A stretch of DNA of 64,000 bases from Palleronia aestuarii (GTDB lineage: Bacteria > Pseudomonadota > Alphaproteobacteria > Rhodobacterales > Rhodobacteraceae): contig NZ_QKZL01000008.1 in the NCBI RefSeq assembly GCF_003253995.1, forward strand, positions 1-64,000, given 5' to 3'. The position numbers were made by a program, and so were the translations under genes. Shown piece after piece: positions 35,318 through 45,294 of the stretch; positions within the stretch are counted from its first letter, which is position 1, and every line of letters starts with the position of its first letter. Under the pieces are notes generated by a model that was given only the letters and a program-made list of their open reading frames with translations, searched no databases and was not told the origin of the DNA.

Positions 35318-36174
35318 GATGCCGCTCCGTCCTCGCGTATGCGCGTCCGGGAGGCCGCCCGCACCGCGCGGACGCGCCGCAGGAAGGCCACGAGGAAGAT
35401 CGCCGTGAGGATCAGGACGATGGTCGGCGCGGGCGCGCTGTCGAGGAAGAAGCTCGCATAGACCCCCGCGAGCATCGCGACCATGCAGGTCACGACGGCG
35501 ACGGCGAGCATCTTCCCGAAGCTCCTGACGGACAGGAACGCGATCGCTCCGGGCGCGATGAGGAGCGCCACGGCGAGGATCAGTCCCGTGGCCGACAGCG
35601 TCGCCACGATGGTTAGCGACAGGATCGAGAGAAGCCCGTAATGGAGCAGGCCCGTCCGGAGCCCGCTCGCCCGCGCCTGTGCCGGGTCGAAGGCATGGAG
35701 AAGCAGGTCCTTCCATTTCAGGAGCAGGGCTGCGGAGACCGGCGCCGCGATAAGCCCCGTGGTCCAGAGATCGCCCGTGCCGACACCCAGCATGTTGCCG
35801 AAGAGCACGTGGTCGAGATGCTCGTTCGTATGGATCGATGTGTAGAGGATGAGGCCCAGGCCGAACATGCCGGAGAAGACTACGCCCATCACCGTGTCGT
35901 GCTTCACCCGGCTGTTCTCGCTCAGATAGCCCGTGGCCACCGCGCAGGTCATGCCGGCCGCGAAGGCGCCCAGGATCAGCGGCAATCCGGTGATCCAGGC
36001 AAGCACGATGCCGGGCAGGACAGCGTGGCTCACCGCATCGCCCATCAGCGCCCAACCCTTGAGGACGAGGAAGCACGACAGGAGCGCCGTCGGAACGGAG
36101 ACGAGGATCGCGATTGCGAACGCGTTCTGCATGAACGGGAATTGCAGCGGCAGGAGCAGTGTCTCGAGGTTCAT
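35308..36174 (-). CDS. sitD: Mn/Fe ABC transporter permease (SitD-like)
   Basis: The 288-residue inner-membrane protein belongs to the ABC-3 (ZnuB/MntB/SitCD) permease family, with about eight hydrophobic helices. It includes the conserved opening FLVLKGWALMGDAVSHAVLPG and ATPase-contact loop ARASGLRTGLLHYGLL. It starts one base after the sitC stop and would pair with SitC in the membrane. Confidence 0.88.
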   Translation of the reverse strand: MNLETLLLPLQFPFMQNAFAIAILVSVPTALLSCFLVLKGWALMGDAVSHAVLPGIVLAWITGLPLILGAFAAGMTCAVATGYLSENSRVKHDTVMGVVFSGMFGLGLILYTSIHTNEHLDHVLFGNMLGVGTGDLWTTGLIAAPVSAALLLKWKDLLLHAFDPAQARASGLRTGLLHYGLLSILSLTIVATLSATGLILAVALLIAPGAIAFLSVRSFGKMLAVAVVTCMVAMLAGVYASFFLDSAPAPTIVLILTAIFLVAFLRRVRAVRAASRTRIREDGAASWS

Positions 36175-36175
36175 C

Positions 36176-37054
36176 TCAGGCTTCCCCGGGCGCGTTCGGA
36201 ACGACCGCCGCGGCTTTTCCAGCCTTCCGGCGCGCGGCGAGAAGCCCGTGCTTCGGCGCGAGGACGAAGGCCGCGAGGAAGATCGCCGTCTGCAGCACGA
36301 CGATCACGCCGCCCGTTGCCCCGTCGAGAAAATAGCTTGCATAGGCCCCGAGAAAACTCGTCGCCGACCCGATCGCGACCGCGACGACGAGAAGGCGCGG
36401 AAAGCGGTCGCAAAGCAGGTAGGCCGTGGCGCCCGGCGTCACCACCATCGCGATGACGAGGAATGCGCCCACTGTCTGCATCGCCGCGACGACGGCGGCC
36501 GACAGCAACACGAAGAACATGGCCTTCAGAAGCCCGGGCCTGAGGCCGATGGACCGCGCATGGGTCTCGTCGAAGAAGACGACCATCAGGTCCTTCCACT
36601 TCAGAAGCAGGACCGCGAGCGAGACCACGCCGATGAGGGCGAGCTGCAGCGTGTCGCCGGGCGTGATGGCGAGGATGTTGCCCATGGTGATGGTCTGGAT
36701 CGACACCGCGACCGGGTTCAGCGACACCATGAAGAGGCCGAGCCCGAAGAAGGCGGTGAAGATCAGCCCGATCACGACGTCGACCTTGAGACCGGAGCGG
36801 TCCGACAGGAACAGCATCGCGCCCGCCGCGAGCCCGCCCGCGAGGAACGCGCCGAGCGCGAAGGGCAGTCCCAGCATGTAGGCACCCGCGACCCCCGGCA
36901 CGACGGAATGCGACAGCGCGTCGCCGATCAGGCTCCAACCCTTCAGCATGAGATAGCACGACAGGAAGCCGCACAGCCCGCCCACGAGTGCGGAGACCCA
37001 CATCGCGTTCGTCATGTAGCCATAGGAGAACGGCTCGAGCAGGATCCCCATCAT
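36176..37054 (-). CDS. sitC: Mn/Fe ABC transporter permease (SitC-like)
   Basis: This is the second ABC-3 family permease, 292 residues and about eight helices. It has [20 protein letters not shown] near the N-terminus and the loop [16 protein letters not shown]. Two different permeases in tandem are the mark of Sit-type manganese/iron importers rather than ZnuB. ATG 37054 overlaps the sitB stop by 4 bases; the next codon is also ATG. Confidence 0.88.
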   Translation of the reverse strand: MMGILLEPFSYGYMTNAMWVSALVGGLCGFLSCYLMLKGWSLIGDALSHSVVPGVAGAYMLGLPFALGAFLAGGLAAGAMLFLSDRSGLKVDVVIGLIFTAFFGLGLFMVSLNPVAVSIQTITMGNILAITPGDTLQLALIGVVSLAVLLLKWKDLMVVFFDETHARSIGLRPGLLKAMFFVLLSAAVVAAMQTVGAFLVIAMVVTPGATAYLLCDRFPRLLVVAVAIGSATSFLGAYASYFLDGATGGVIVVLQTAIFLAAFVLAPKHGLLAARRKAGKAAAVVPNAPGEA

Positions 37055-37953
37055 TCCCGCTCTCCCCGGACCTGCGCGCGGTCGCCGTAATGGACGAGCG
37101 GCCGTTCGTCGTCGGTGAAGATGGAGATCTGGCGCGCATCGTCGGCATGGTCGTCATGCAGGTCCGCGCCCCCCAGCGTAAAGTGGCGCAGCACACCGCC
37201 GAAGGCACGCTCGAGATTGGCGCGGGTGAAGGTCGTCTCCGTCGGGCCATAGGCGAGCACGGTGCCCTTCACGAGAACGGTGCGGTCGCAGAACTCCGGC
37301 ACGGAGCCGAGATTGTGCGTGGAGACGAGCATCACGCGCCCCTCGTCCTTCAACTCGCGCAGGAGCGTCACGATCTGCTCCTCGGTCTGGACATCGACGC
37401 CGGTGAAGGGTTCGTCGAGAAGGATAACCTGACCGTCCTGCGCGAGCGCGCGGGCGAGGAAGACGCGCTTGCGCTGCCCGCCCGAGAGCTCGCCGATCTG
37501 GCGCTGGCGATACTCGCTCATGCCGACGCGGGCGAGCGCCTGCGCCACGGCCTCCCGGTCGGTCGCCGAGGCGCGGCGGAGAAAGCCCATATGCCCGTAG
37601 CGGCCCATCATGACGACGTCCTCGACGAGCACCGGGAAGGCCCAGTCCACCTCCTCGGATTGCGGGACATAGGCCACGAGGTTCTCGCGCAGGGCGTCGC
37701 GCACGCTGCGCCCGAGAAGCCGGATCTCGCCCTGCGACGCGGGCACGAACCCCATGATCGCCTTGAAGAGCGTCGACTTGCCGGCGCCGTTCACGCCCAC
37801 GAGCGCGGTCACGGTGCCGCGCGGGATCTCGAAGCTCGCCCGCGTGAGCGCGGTATGGCCATTACGATAGGTCACGGTCAGGTCCCGCGCGAGGATGCCG
37901 CCCCCCGGCCCGTCCGCCGAGATCCGTGCCTCGAGAGGCTCCGTGGGGATCAT
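37051..37953 (-). CDS. sitB: Mn/Fe ABC transporter ATPase (SitB-like)
   Basis: The 300-residue ATPase energises the SitCD permease. Walker A is GVNGAGKST near residue 55, the signature is [15 protein letters not shown] and Walker B is [14 protein letters not shown]-terminal tail of about 50 residues rich in Asp and His ([12 protein letters not shown]) could touch metal. ATG 37953 overlaps the sitA stop by 4 bases. Confidence 0.9.
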   Translation of the reverse strand: MIPTEPLEARISADGPGGGILARDLTVTYRNGHTALTRASFEIPRGTVTALVGVNGAGKSTLFKAIMGFVPASQGEIRLLGRSVRDALRENLVAYVPQSEEVDWAFPVLVEDVVMMGRYGHMGFLRRASATDREAVAQALARVGMSEYRQRQIGELSGGQRKRVFLARALAQDGQVILLDEPFTGVDVQTEEQIVTLLRELKDEGRVMLVSTHNLGSVPEFCDRTVLVKGTVLAYGPTETTFTRANLERAFGGVLRHFTLGGADLHDDHADDARQISIFTDDERPLVHYGDRAQVRGERE

Positions 37954-38843
37954 CGCGTCCCCGCCCCGAGCCCGTCCGCGATTGTCTCCGACGTCACGCG
38001 CAGCAGGTCGAGATAGGTGGGCACCGGGCCGTCCGGCTCTGACAGGCTGTCGACATAGAGGACGCCGCCGTAATCGGCGCCCGTCTCCCGCGCGACCTGT
38101 TCGGCCGGAGAGGTGTTCACGGTACTCTCGCAGAAGACGGCCGGGACTTCGTGCTCTCGCACCCCGTCGATCACCGCGCGCACCTGCTGCGGCGTGCCGG
38201 TCTGATCGGCGTTCATCGGCCAGAGATAGAGTTCCTGCATCCCGTAATCGCGCGCGAGATAGGAGAAGGCGCCCTCGCAGGTGACGAGCCACCGCTGCGC
38301 CTCGGGGATCGCCGCGATCCGGTCGCGCACGGGGCCGATCGTTTCGCGGATCCGCGCCTTGTAGGCTCCGGCATTGGCCGCATAGAGGTCCGCGTTCTCC
38401 GGATCGGCTTCGGCGAAGGCCGCGGCGATGTTGTCGACGTAGATCTCCGCGTTCTCGAGCCCCATCCAGGCATGGGGGTTCGACTGCCCCTCGTAGGCGC
38501 CCTCGGCGATCGGGATCGGGTCGATCCCATCGGTCAGCGTGGCCGAGGGCAGGTCGCCGAGATTGGCGAGGAACTGCTCGAACCAGCGTTCGAGGTTCAG
38601 CCCGTTCCACAATATCAGGTCCGCGCCATGCGCCCGCACGATGTCCTGCGGCGTCGGCTCGTAGCCGTGGATCTCCGCGCCCGGCCGGGTGACTGAAACG
38701 ACCTCCGCCGCCTCCCCGCCAACGTTCTGCGCCATGTCGGCGAGCACCGTGAAGGTCGTCACCACCTTGAGCGGCCCGCCTTCCTGCGCCGTGGCACCTG
38801 CCGCCAGACAGGTCAGCGCCACGCCGGCAATCAACACGCGCAT
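37950..38843 (-). CDS. sitA: Mn/Fe-binding periplasmic lipoprotein-like SBP (SitA-like)
   Basis: The 297-residue cluster A-I binding protein has a signal peptide ([19 protein letters not shown]) without a clear lipobox at the cleavage site. Candidate metal ligands are His in IHGYEPTP, His in NPHAWMG, Glu in FCESTVN and Asp in YVDSLSEPD, the usual His-His-Glu-Asp set. The His-rich loop of zinc carriers is absent, which favours manganese or iron. It is the first gene of sitABCD and sits behind a promoter with a Mur-like box. Confidence 0.9.
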   Translation of the reverse strand: MRVLIAGVALTCLAAGATAQEGGPLKVVTTFTVLADMAQNVGGEAAEVVSVTRPGAEIHGYEPTPQDIVRAHGADLILWNGLNLERWFEQFLANLGDLPSATLTDGIDPIPIAEGAYEGQSNPHAWMGLENAEIYVDNIAAAFAEADPENADLYAANAGAYKARIRETIGPVRDRIAAIPEAQRWLVTCEGAFSYLARDYGMQELYLWPMNADQTGTPQQVRAVIDGVREHEVPAVFCESTVNTSPAEQVARETGADYGGVLYVDSLSEPDGPVPTYLDLLRVTSETIADGLGAGTR

Positions 38844-38870
38844 GAAATCTCTCCAATGAAGTCCCGCACC

Positions 38871-38899
38871 TGATAATGCAATTCATTCGCAAAAGTCAA
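38871..38899 (-). promoter_or_regulatory. sitA promoter with Mur/Fur-like box
   Basis: On the minus strand TTGACT (plus 38894-38899) and TTATCA (38871-38876) lie exactly 17 bases apart. That fits a sigma-70-type promoter 28 bases before the sitA start. The spacer holds the partial palindrome TGCAATTCATTCGCA (plus 38877-38891), which resembles the Mur box (TGCAA-type half-sites) of alphaproteobacteria. A manganese-loaded Mur protein bound there would block transcription. Confidence 0.65.
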
Positions 38900-38931
38900 T
38901 GTCCGCACCCTGCTTGCCTCCCTGTGCATCA

Positions 38932-40407
38932 TCACGTTGCAAGGAGCGGCGTGCTCGCCGCGATCGCCCAGGCAAGGCAGACCCCGAGGGCAAGCGCCGT
39001 ACCTGTCCGGCCGCCTCGTGCGCCGATCCAGCGCGCCGCAGTGCCGTAGACCAGCCAGAAGAGACCGAGGACCGGCAGGACCGTGAACGCCACCCCGAGC
39101 CGCGGTGCCGCGATCATGCAAAGAAGCAAGGTCGCGATCGGCACGACACGGAGCGCGATCCTGGGACCTAGACCGCGTCCCGCGACGAGCGCCGCGTCGG
39201 CAAGACAGAAGGCGATCGTTCCCGGCAGCAGCAGCGCCATCATCCAGAGCCGCGGCCCGGTCGGAACGAAGGCCGCCCCGTAGCGGTCGAGCGCCGGCGC
39301 GAAGAGGCAGAGCCCCCAGAAGAGGAGCATGGCCGCACCGGCGGCCCGGATCCGCGCAGGCAGAACTCCGGCGCGCCAGAGGATCGCGAGTTGTACGCCG
39401 CCCCAAGCCAGGAAGAACGCGGCAAGCGGTCCGAACGCCGCGATCCCCACGAGCCCCTCGGGAACCGCGAGCGCCGCGATCGCGGCGGGCAGAACCGGGA
39501 GGACGAGCGCGCGGCGCATCAGCCCGGTGGAGCGCGGACCGGGCGCTTCGGGTGGGCCCAGGAGGCGCGACAGCGGGAGGGCGAGCGCCAGAACGCTGCC
39601 GAGAAGAAGGAGGAGCGGCAGGCCGGTCCGAGGCAGCGCGCCCGCGGGCGCGATCCCCGCGGCGGTGGCGAGCCAATCGCGAACTTCCCGCAGCGTCGTG
39701 GCGCTGTAGAGGACGCCCACATGCCCCACGAGGGGCGCGACCGCCGCGCGGCGGAGGACATCGCCCGCCCGCACGATCTCGCCCTCCTCGGCGTCGGGCG
39801 CCACAAGGCGCGCCCGATCGAGGGCGACCTCTCTGAGCCGTCCCTCGAACGCGCCCGATACGATCAGGAGGCGCGGGGGCGATGTGGGGGAAACCGCGTC
39901 GGAATACATCGAGATCGCGACGACTGCCGCGACATCGTCCGCTTCGCCCGCGGCGCGGATCACGATGTCGGTCGCCATCGAATGACCGAGGAGCGAGACC
40001 GAACCGCCGATCCCCTCCCGGCCTTCGAGCGCCGCCCGGACCTCCCGCGTCTGCGTCACCAGATCGGCCGTCGCGCCGTCGAGGCGGGTGACGTCGCCCC
40101 GCATGGGCAGCGGATTGCGTCCGTGGCCGTGAAAGTCGAACGCGGCGGCCGCGAAGCCCGACCGCGCGAGCGTCGCGGCGATGGTCTGCATGAATTGCCG
40201 CGACCCGCCGTAGCCGTGCGCCACGACGACGAGCGGATGCGGCCCCGCGGTCGCGGGTTGCCAGAGCGTCACCGGTGTCGATCCGACGGCGAAGCTGTCC
40301 ACGCGGAGTCCCGCGCGCACCGCCTCGAGCCGCCAGATGCAGGCGAGAGACAGCGCCGTCAGGCCGACGGCCAGCAGGTATGGCCAGAGGCGCGGCAACC
40401 GGGTCAT
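38932..40407 (-). CDS. Alpha/beta hydrolase with multi-helix membrane domain
   Basis: The 491-residue protein begins with a membrane anchor (LLAVGLTALSLACIW). An alpha/beta hydrolase domain follows (about 45-215), with oxyanion block VVVAHGYGGS and nucleophile elbow LLGHSMATD. About eight more hydrophobic helices come after residue 250. The mix of one lipase-like domain and a long membrane half is unusual, and I cannot name a substrate. It stands alone behind sitA. Confidence 0.7.
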   Translation of the reverse strand: MTRLPRLWPYLLAVGLTALSLACIWRLEAVRAGLRVDSFAVGSTPVTLWQPATAGPHPLVVVAHGYGGSRQFMQTIAATLARSGFAAAAFDFHGHGRNPLPMRGDVTRLDGATADLVTQTREVRAALEGREGIGGSVSLLGHSMATDIVIRAAGEADDVAAVVAISMYSDAVSPTSPPRLLIVSGAFEGRLREVALDRARLVAPDAEEGEIVRAGDVLRRAAVAPLVGHVGVLYSATTLREVRDWLATAAGIAPAGALPRTGLPLLLLLGSVLALALPLSRLLGPPEAPGPRSTGLMRRALVLPVLPAAIAALAVPEGLVGIAAFGPLAAFFLAWGGVQLAILWRAGVLPARIRAAGAAMLLFWGLCLFAPALDRYGAAFVPTGPRLWMMALLLPGTIAFCLADAALVAGRGLGPRIALRVVPIATLLLCMIAAPRLGVAFTVLPVLGLFWLVYGTAARWIGARGGRTGTALALGVCLAWAIAASTPLLAT

Positions 40408-40483
40408 GCCGGGGAGCTAGCGCCATCGGCTTCAAGGGCGCAACGCGCCATCTGCCGCAAGCGCGCGCTCTTCGCCCCTCGCC

Positions 40484-40975
40484 TCAGCCCGGATCCCCCG
40501 GCGTCGCCGCCGCGACGGCGGCGTCCTTGATCGCCTGCATCGCCACGAAGGTGGAGGTCTGGGCAACGTGTGGCAGGACAGAGATCCGCGTTCCGAGGAT
40601 TTCGCGGTAGGTTGTCATGTCGGAGGTGCGGACCTTCAGGAGGTAATCGAAATCGCCCGCGATCATGTGGCATTGCTCGATCTCGGGCACGCGCCTGACG
40701 GCGGCGTTGAAGGCCGCGAGCGCGGCTTCCCGGGTATCGCCGAGTTTGACCTCGACGAAGGCCACGTGTTCGCGGTTGAGCCGCACCGGATCGATGAGCG
40801 CGCGATAGCCGGTGATGACCCCGGTCTGCTCGAGCCGTTTCAGCCGAGCCTGAACGGGAGATTTCGACAGGCCCACGCGGGAGGCGAGTTCGGTCACGCT
40901 GATCCGTCCCTCGACCCCCAGCACGTCGAGAATGGCGAGATCGAAGGTGTCGAGGTCGGATCTTTTCAAATGCAC
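40484..40975 (-). CDS. putR: Lrp/AsnC-family regulator of putA
   Basis: The 163-residue protein has an AsnC-type helix-turn-helix (about 12-60, RISVTELASRVGLSKSPVQA) and a C-terminal RAM/ligand domain (AFVEVKLGD and AGDFDYLLKVRTSD). Divergent orientation from putA is the normal PutR arrangement, where the protein activates proline dehydrogenase when proline is present. I prefer GTG 40975, with GAGG 8 bases upstream; TTG 40981 is too close to that site. Confidence 0.9.
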   Translation of the reverse strand: MHLKRSDLDTFDLAILDVLGVEGRISVTELASRVGLSKSPVQARLKRLEQTGVITGYRALIDPVRLNREHVAFVEVKLGDTREAALAAFNAAVRRVPEIEQCHMIAGDFDYLLKVRTSDMTTYREILGTRISVLPHVAQTSTFVAMQAIKDAAVAAATPGDPG

Positions 40976-41080
40976 GGACAATGCCTCACAAAGCGGGCGG
41001 ATCGTCTGTCGATCGACATCAATTCGGTCAGGTCGCCCGCGGGAACGGGGCTATACTATGATGTGACGAAGGAGATTGCC

Positions 41081-44000
41081 ATGCCCCGCGACACGACCCT
41101 GCCCCCATCCGTCCTGCCCCTCTCGCCCTATCCCGATCCCGACGCGGTGCTGGAACGGCTCGTCTCCGAGGCGGCGCTCGCCGCGGGCGACCGCGCGCGC
41201 ATCCGCAAGGCCGCCGCAGGCCTCGTGCGCCACATCCGGGAGGACAGCCGGCCCGGCATGATGGAGGTGTTCCTGGCCGAGTACGGGCTTTCTACCGAGG
41301 AGGGGATCGCGCTCATGTGCCTGTCGGAGGCGCTCCTGCGGGTGCCCGACGCGCCCACGATCGACGCGCTCATCGAGGACAAGATCGCGCCGGGCGACTG
41401 GGGCACGCATCTGGGCAAGTCCACCTCGCCGCTCGTCAACGCCTCGACTTGGGCGCTGATGCTGACGGGCCGCGTCCTCGACGAGAAGCGCGCCTCCCCC
41501 GCGAAGGCGCTCCGCGGTGCCGTCAAGCGGCTGGGCGAGCCGGTGATCCGCACCGCGACGGGCCGCGCGATGCGGGAGATGGGCCGCCAGTTCGTCCTGG
41601 GCGAGGACATGGGAAAGGCCATGGAGCGCGCGAAGAAGCAGGAGGCGAAGGGCTACACCTATTCCTACGACATGCTGGGCGAGGCGGCGCGCACGATGGC
41701 CGACGCCGATCGCTACTACCGCTCCTACGACGACGCGATCGCGAAGATCTCCCGCGGCGCCAAGCACGACAGCATCGCGAAGAACCCCGGCATCTCCGTC
41801 AAGCTCTCCGCGCTCCATCCCCGCTACGAGGTGGCGCAGCGCGACCGCGTGCTCGACGAGCTCGTCCCCCGCGTCCGCGACCTCGCCGCCAAGGCGGCGG
41901 AACTCGGCATTGGCTTCAACATCGACGCGGAGGAGGCCGACCGCCTGACCCTCTCGCTCGAGATCATCGCGCGCGTGCTCGAGGATCCCCGGCTCGAGGG
42001 CTGGGACGGCTTCGGCATCGTCGTGCAGGCCTATGGGCCGCGGGCGGGCGCGGTGATCGACTGGATCGCGGAGACGGCGTCGAAGCTCGACCGCAAGCTC
42101 ATGGTCCGCCTCGTCAAGGGCGCCTACTGGGACACGGAGATCAAGCGCGCGCAGGTCGAGGGGCTGGAGCGCTTCCCCGTCTTCTCCCGCAAGCCCGCGA
42201 CCGACGTGAGCTATATCGCCAACGCCCGCAAGCTTCTAGAGAACCGCGCGCGGATCTACCCGCAATTCGCTACGCACAACGCCCATACGGTCGCGGCCGT
42301 CCTCGACATCGCGGACAGCCTCGACGCGCGCGTGGACGAATACGAGTTCCAGCGCCTTCACGGCATGGGCGAGGCCCTCCACGACGTGGTGATGGACCGC
42401 CACGACACGCGCTGCCGCATCTACGCCCCCGTGGGCGCGCATCGCGATCTCCTGGCCTACCTCGTCCGCCGCCTGCTCGAGAACGGCGCGAACTCCTCCT
42501 TCGTGAACCAGATCGTGGACGAGACCGTTCCCGCCGAAGAGGTCGCCGCCGATCCCTTCGCCGCGCTGGGCTACACCGCCCCGGTGACGCCCGGGACCGA
42601 CATCTTCCTGCCCGAGCGGAAGAACAGCCAGGGCTGGGATCTCGCCTGCGCCGACCATCTCGACCGGATCGAGGCCGCGCGCGCGCCCTTCCGCGACGCG
42701 CGCTTTGAGGCCGGACCGCTACTCGCGGTCGATCCGGCCCCCGACGCCGCGGCCTCCGTAAAGAACCCCGCCGATCCCGGCGACACGGTCGGGGAGGTTC
42801 GCGCCGCGAGTGCCGAGGATGCGAAGGTGGCTCTCGACGCGGCAGAAACCTGGGACGCCACGCCCGAGGAGCGGGCGCGGATGCTGAACGCGGCGGCCGA
42901 TCTCTACGAGGAGAACTTCGGGCAGATCTTCGCCATCCTCGCGCGCGAAGGCGGCAAGACGCTCCGCGACGGCGTGGCGGAGCTGCGCGAGGCGGTGGAC
43001 TTCCTGCGCTACTACGCCGCCCGGATCGCGGATCTCGACGCCGCCCCCCTGGGCCGCGTCACCTGCATCTCGCCCTGGAACTTCCCGCTCGCGATCTTCA
43101 CGGGCCAGGTCGCGGCCGCTCTCGCCGCCGGCAACGCGGTGCTGGCCAAGCCCGCGGAGCAGACGCCCCTCATCGCCCATCTCGCCACCACGCTGCTGCA
43201 CGAGGCGGGCGTGCCGCGTGGCGCGCTCCAGCTTCTGCCGGGCGGCGGAGAGGTCGGCGCGGCGCTCACCTCCGATGCCCGTGTCGATGGCGTGGCCTTC
43301 ACCGGATCGACCGCCACCGCGCGCAAGATCAAGCAGGCGATGGCCGAGCATTGCGCCCCCGGCGCGCCCCTCATCGCGGAGACGGGGGGCCTGAACGCGA
43401 TGATCGTCGATTCGACCGCGCTCCCCGAGCAGGCGGTCCGCGACATCGTGCAATCCTCGTTCCAGTCGGCGGGCCAGCGCTGCTCCGCGCTTCGCTGCCT
43501 CTACGTGCAGGAGGACATCGCGGAGGATTTCCTCGAGATGCTGACGGGCGCGATGGACGAGTTCCGCCTCGAGGATCCCTGGCACCTCGCCTCCGACAGC
43601 GGCCCGCTCATCGACGGCGCGGCGCACGAGCAGATCGCGTCCTACGTGACGAAGGCGCGCGAGGCGGGCCGCGTGATCCACGAGGCGCAGGCCCCCGGCA
43701 CCGGCCACTTCCTCGCCCCCACCCTCATCCGCGTGTCCTCCATCGCGGATCTGGAACGCGAGGTATTCGGCCCCGTCCTCCACGTCGCGACCTACAAGGC
43801 GCGTGACATCGACCGGGTGATCGACGCGATCAACGCCACGGGCTACGGCCTGACCTTCGGGCTCCACACCCGCATCGACGACCGCGTGCAGCACGTTACC
43901 GACCGGATCGAGGCCGGCAACCTCTACGTCAACCGCAACCAGATCGGCGCCATCGTGGGCTCCCAACCCTTCGGCGGCGAGGGCCTCTCGGGGACCGGTC

Positions 44001-44476
44001 CGAAGGCCGGCGGGCCGTTCTACCTGCCCCGCTTCGCCCAAGCGCGGGAGAGCGAGCGGCCCGAGATGGTCCGCGAGATGCCGGGCCCCACGGGAGAATC
44101 GAACCGGCTCCACCTCGTGCCCCGCCCGCCGGTGCTCTGCCTCGGGCCCACGGACGCGGATCGCCGCGCGCAGGTGGCGGAGGTCGAACGTCTGGGCGGC
44201 GTGGCCAGGCCGCTCTCGATCCTGCCCGATCTGGAGCACGAGGACGCCTTCGGCGCGGCCATCTGGTGGGGCGACGAAGAGAGCGCCCGGTCCCTCGCGG
44301 GCCAGCTCGCCCGCCGCGACGGCCCGCTCCTGCGGCTCGTCACCGGCCCCGTGACCGTGCCCGACGTGATGCACGAGCGTCATCTCTGCGTCGATACCAC
44401 CGCCTCGGGCGGCAATGCCGCCCTCCTCGCGCAGGTGGCCGACGACGATCCGCACCGCAAGACCGGCGTGGCCTGA
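41081..44476 (+). CDS. putA: Bifunctional proline dehydrogenase / pyrroline-5-carboxylate dehydrogenase
   Basis: PutA oxidises proline to glutamate in two steps. The 1131-residue protein has the flavin-dependent barrel (about 150-480, with VKLSALHPRYE and MVRLVKGAYWDTEIK) and an aldehyde dehydrogenase domain (about 560-1000, SPWNFPLAIFTGQ, catalytic Cys in SAGQRCSALRC). A C-terminal part follows. Length and the absence of an N-terminal ribbon-helix-helix domain mark it as a non-DNA-binding PutA, consistent with separate PutR control. The start has AAGGAG upstream. A TATACT hexamer at 41052-41057 is a possible -10, but the -35 is poor. Confidence 0.96.
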   Translation: MPRDTTLPPSVLPLSPYPDPDAVLERLVSEAALAAGDRARIRKAAAGLVRHIREDSRPGMMEVFLAEYGLSTEEGIALMCLSEALLRVPDAPTIDALIEDKIAPGDWGTHLGKSTSPLVNASTWALMLTGRVLDEKRASPAKALRGAVKRLGEPVIRTATGRAMREMGRQFVLGEDMGKAMERAKKQEAKGYTYSYDMLGEAARTMADADRYYRSYDDAIAKISRGAKHDSIAKNPGISVKLSALHPRYEVAQRDRVLDELVPRVRDLAAKAAELGIGFNIDAEEADRLTLSLEIIARVLEDPRLEGWDGFGIVVQAYGPRAGAVIDWIAETASKLDRKLMVRLVKGAYWDTEIKRAQVEGLERFPVFSRKPATDVSYIANARKLLENRARIYPQFATHNAHTVAAVLDIADSLDARVDEYEFQRLHGMGEALHDVVMDRHDTRCRIYAPVGAHRDLLAYLVRRLLENGANSSFVNQIVDETVPAEEVAADPFAALGYTAPVTPGTDIFLPERKNSQGWDLACADHLDRIEAARAPFRDARFEAGPLLAVDPAPDAAASVKNPADPGDTVGEVRAASAEDAKVALDAAETWDATPEERARMLNAAADLYEENFGQIFAILAREGGKTLRDGVAELREAVDFLRYYAARIADLDAAPLGRVTCISPWNFPLAIFTGQVAAALAAGNAVLAKPAEQTPLIAHLATTLLHEAGVPRGALQLLPGGGEVGAALTSDARVDGVAFTGSTATARKIKQAMAEHCAPGAPLIAETGGLNAMIVDSTALPEQAVRDIVQSSFQSAGQRCSALRCLYVQEDIAEDFLEMLTGAMDEFRLEDPWHLASDSGPLIDGAAHEQIASYVTKAREAGRVIHEAQAPGTGHFLAPTLIRVSSIADLEREVFGPVLHVATYKARDIDRVIDAINATGYGLTFGLHTRIDDRVQHVTDRIEAGNLYVNRNQIGAIVGSQPFGGEGLSGTGPKAGGPFYLPRFAQARESERPEMVREMPGPTGESNRLHLVPRPPVLCLGPTDADRRAQVAEVERLGGVARPLSILPDLEHEDAFGAAIWWGDEESARSLAGQLARRDGPLLRLVTGPVTVPDVMHERHLCVDTTASGGNAALLAQVADDDPHRKTGVA

Positions 44477-44491
44477 AACGAGCGGCGGTGC

Positions 44492-44509
44492 GCGGGGTCG
44501 CGGCCCCGC
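44492..44509 (+). terminator. GC hairpin after putA
   Basis: GCGGGG and CCCCGC pair around the loop TCGCGG 15 bases after the putA stop. No U run follows, so it is only a weak terminator candidate. Confidence 0.35.
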
Positions 44510-44559
44510 CCCCCGCGTGCGGACCTTGACCGTCCCGCGCCACTTGGGCACGAGGGACC

Positions 44560-45294
44560 ATGTTCCCGATCCGCGACCACAATCCCTCGCAATCCGTGCC
44601 GTGGGTCACCTACGCGCTCATCGCCGCGAACGTCGCCGTCTTCTTTGCCACCGCGCCCGCCTTCGCCGACCCGCGCGCGCTCGCGGCCCTTCTGGAGCGC
44701 TGGGCCCTCGTGCCCGCGATCTCCTCGCCGGTGACGTTCCTCAGCTCGCAATTCCTGCATGGCGGGCTCATGCACCTGCTGGGCAACATGTGGTTCCTCT
44801 GGCTCTTCGGCGACAACATCGAAGAGGAGATGGGGCCGCTTCCGTTCCTCCTCTTCTACCTCGCCGCGGGCGTTGCGGCGGCGATCGGACAGACGCTCCC
44901 CGACCCCGGCTCGACCGTGCCGATGGTCGGCGCCTCGGGCGCGATCGCGGGCGTGATGGGCGGCTATCTCCTGCTCTTCCCGCGGGCCCGCGTGGACATC
45001 CTCGTCATTCTCCTGATCTTCTTCCGGATCATTCCCGTACCCGCCTGGATCGTGCTCGGCATCTGGTTCGCGCTGCAGATCCTCTCGGGCGCCAATACGC
45101 CCGCGGGCGCGGGCGGCGTGGCCTATTGGGCGCATGCGGGCGGTTTCGTGGCCGGCATCGCGCTCACCCTGCCGCTTTTCCTGCGCCGCGGCGGCCCGCG
45201 CTACTGGCGCCGCACGAGCGGCCACCCCCCTCACGCCCCCGCGCGTTACGCGACGCGGGCGAGCACCATTCCCAAAGTAGGACGCAAGAGATGA
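44560..45294 (+). CDS. Rhomboid-family intramembrane serine protease
   Basis: The 244-residue membrane protein has the rhomboid core: FLHGGLMHLLGNMWFLW in the second helix region, the catalytic serine in GASGAIAGVMGGYL and the catalytic histidine in AHAGGFVAG. About six hydrophobic helices are seen. It would cleave substrates inside the membrane; targets are unknown. Its stop overlaps the next start by 4 bases. ATG 44560 follows CGAGGGAC. Confidence 0.9.
   Translation: MFPIRDHNPSQSVPWVTYALIAANVAVFFATAPAFADPRALAALLERWALVPAISSPVTFLSSQFLHGGLMHLLGNMWFLWLFGDNIEEEMGPLPFLLFYLAAGVAAAIGQTLPDPGSTVPMVGASGAIAGVMGGYLLLFPRARVDILVILLIFFRIIPVPAWIVLGIWFALQILSGANTPAGAGGVAYWAHAGGFVAGIALTLPLFLRRGGPRYWRRTSGHPPHAPARYATRASTIPKVGRKR

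Noticed and set aside
34091-38843. Zinc importer znuABC
   Set aside because: The binding protein lacks the His-rich loop, there are two permeases, and the upstream box resembles a Mur rather than a Zur site. Zinc transport is not fully excluded.
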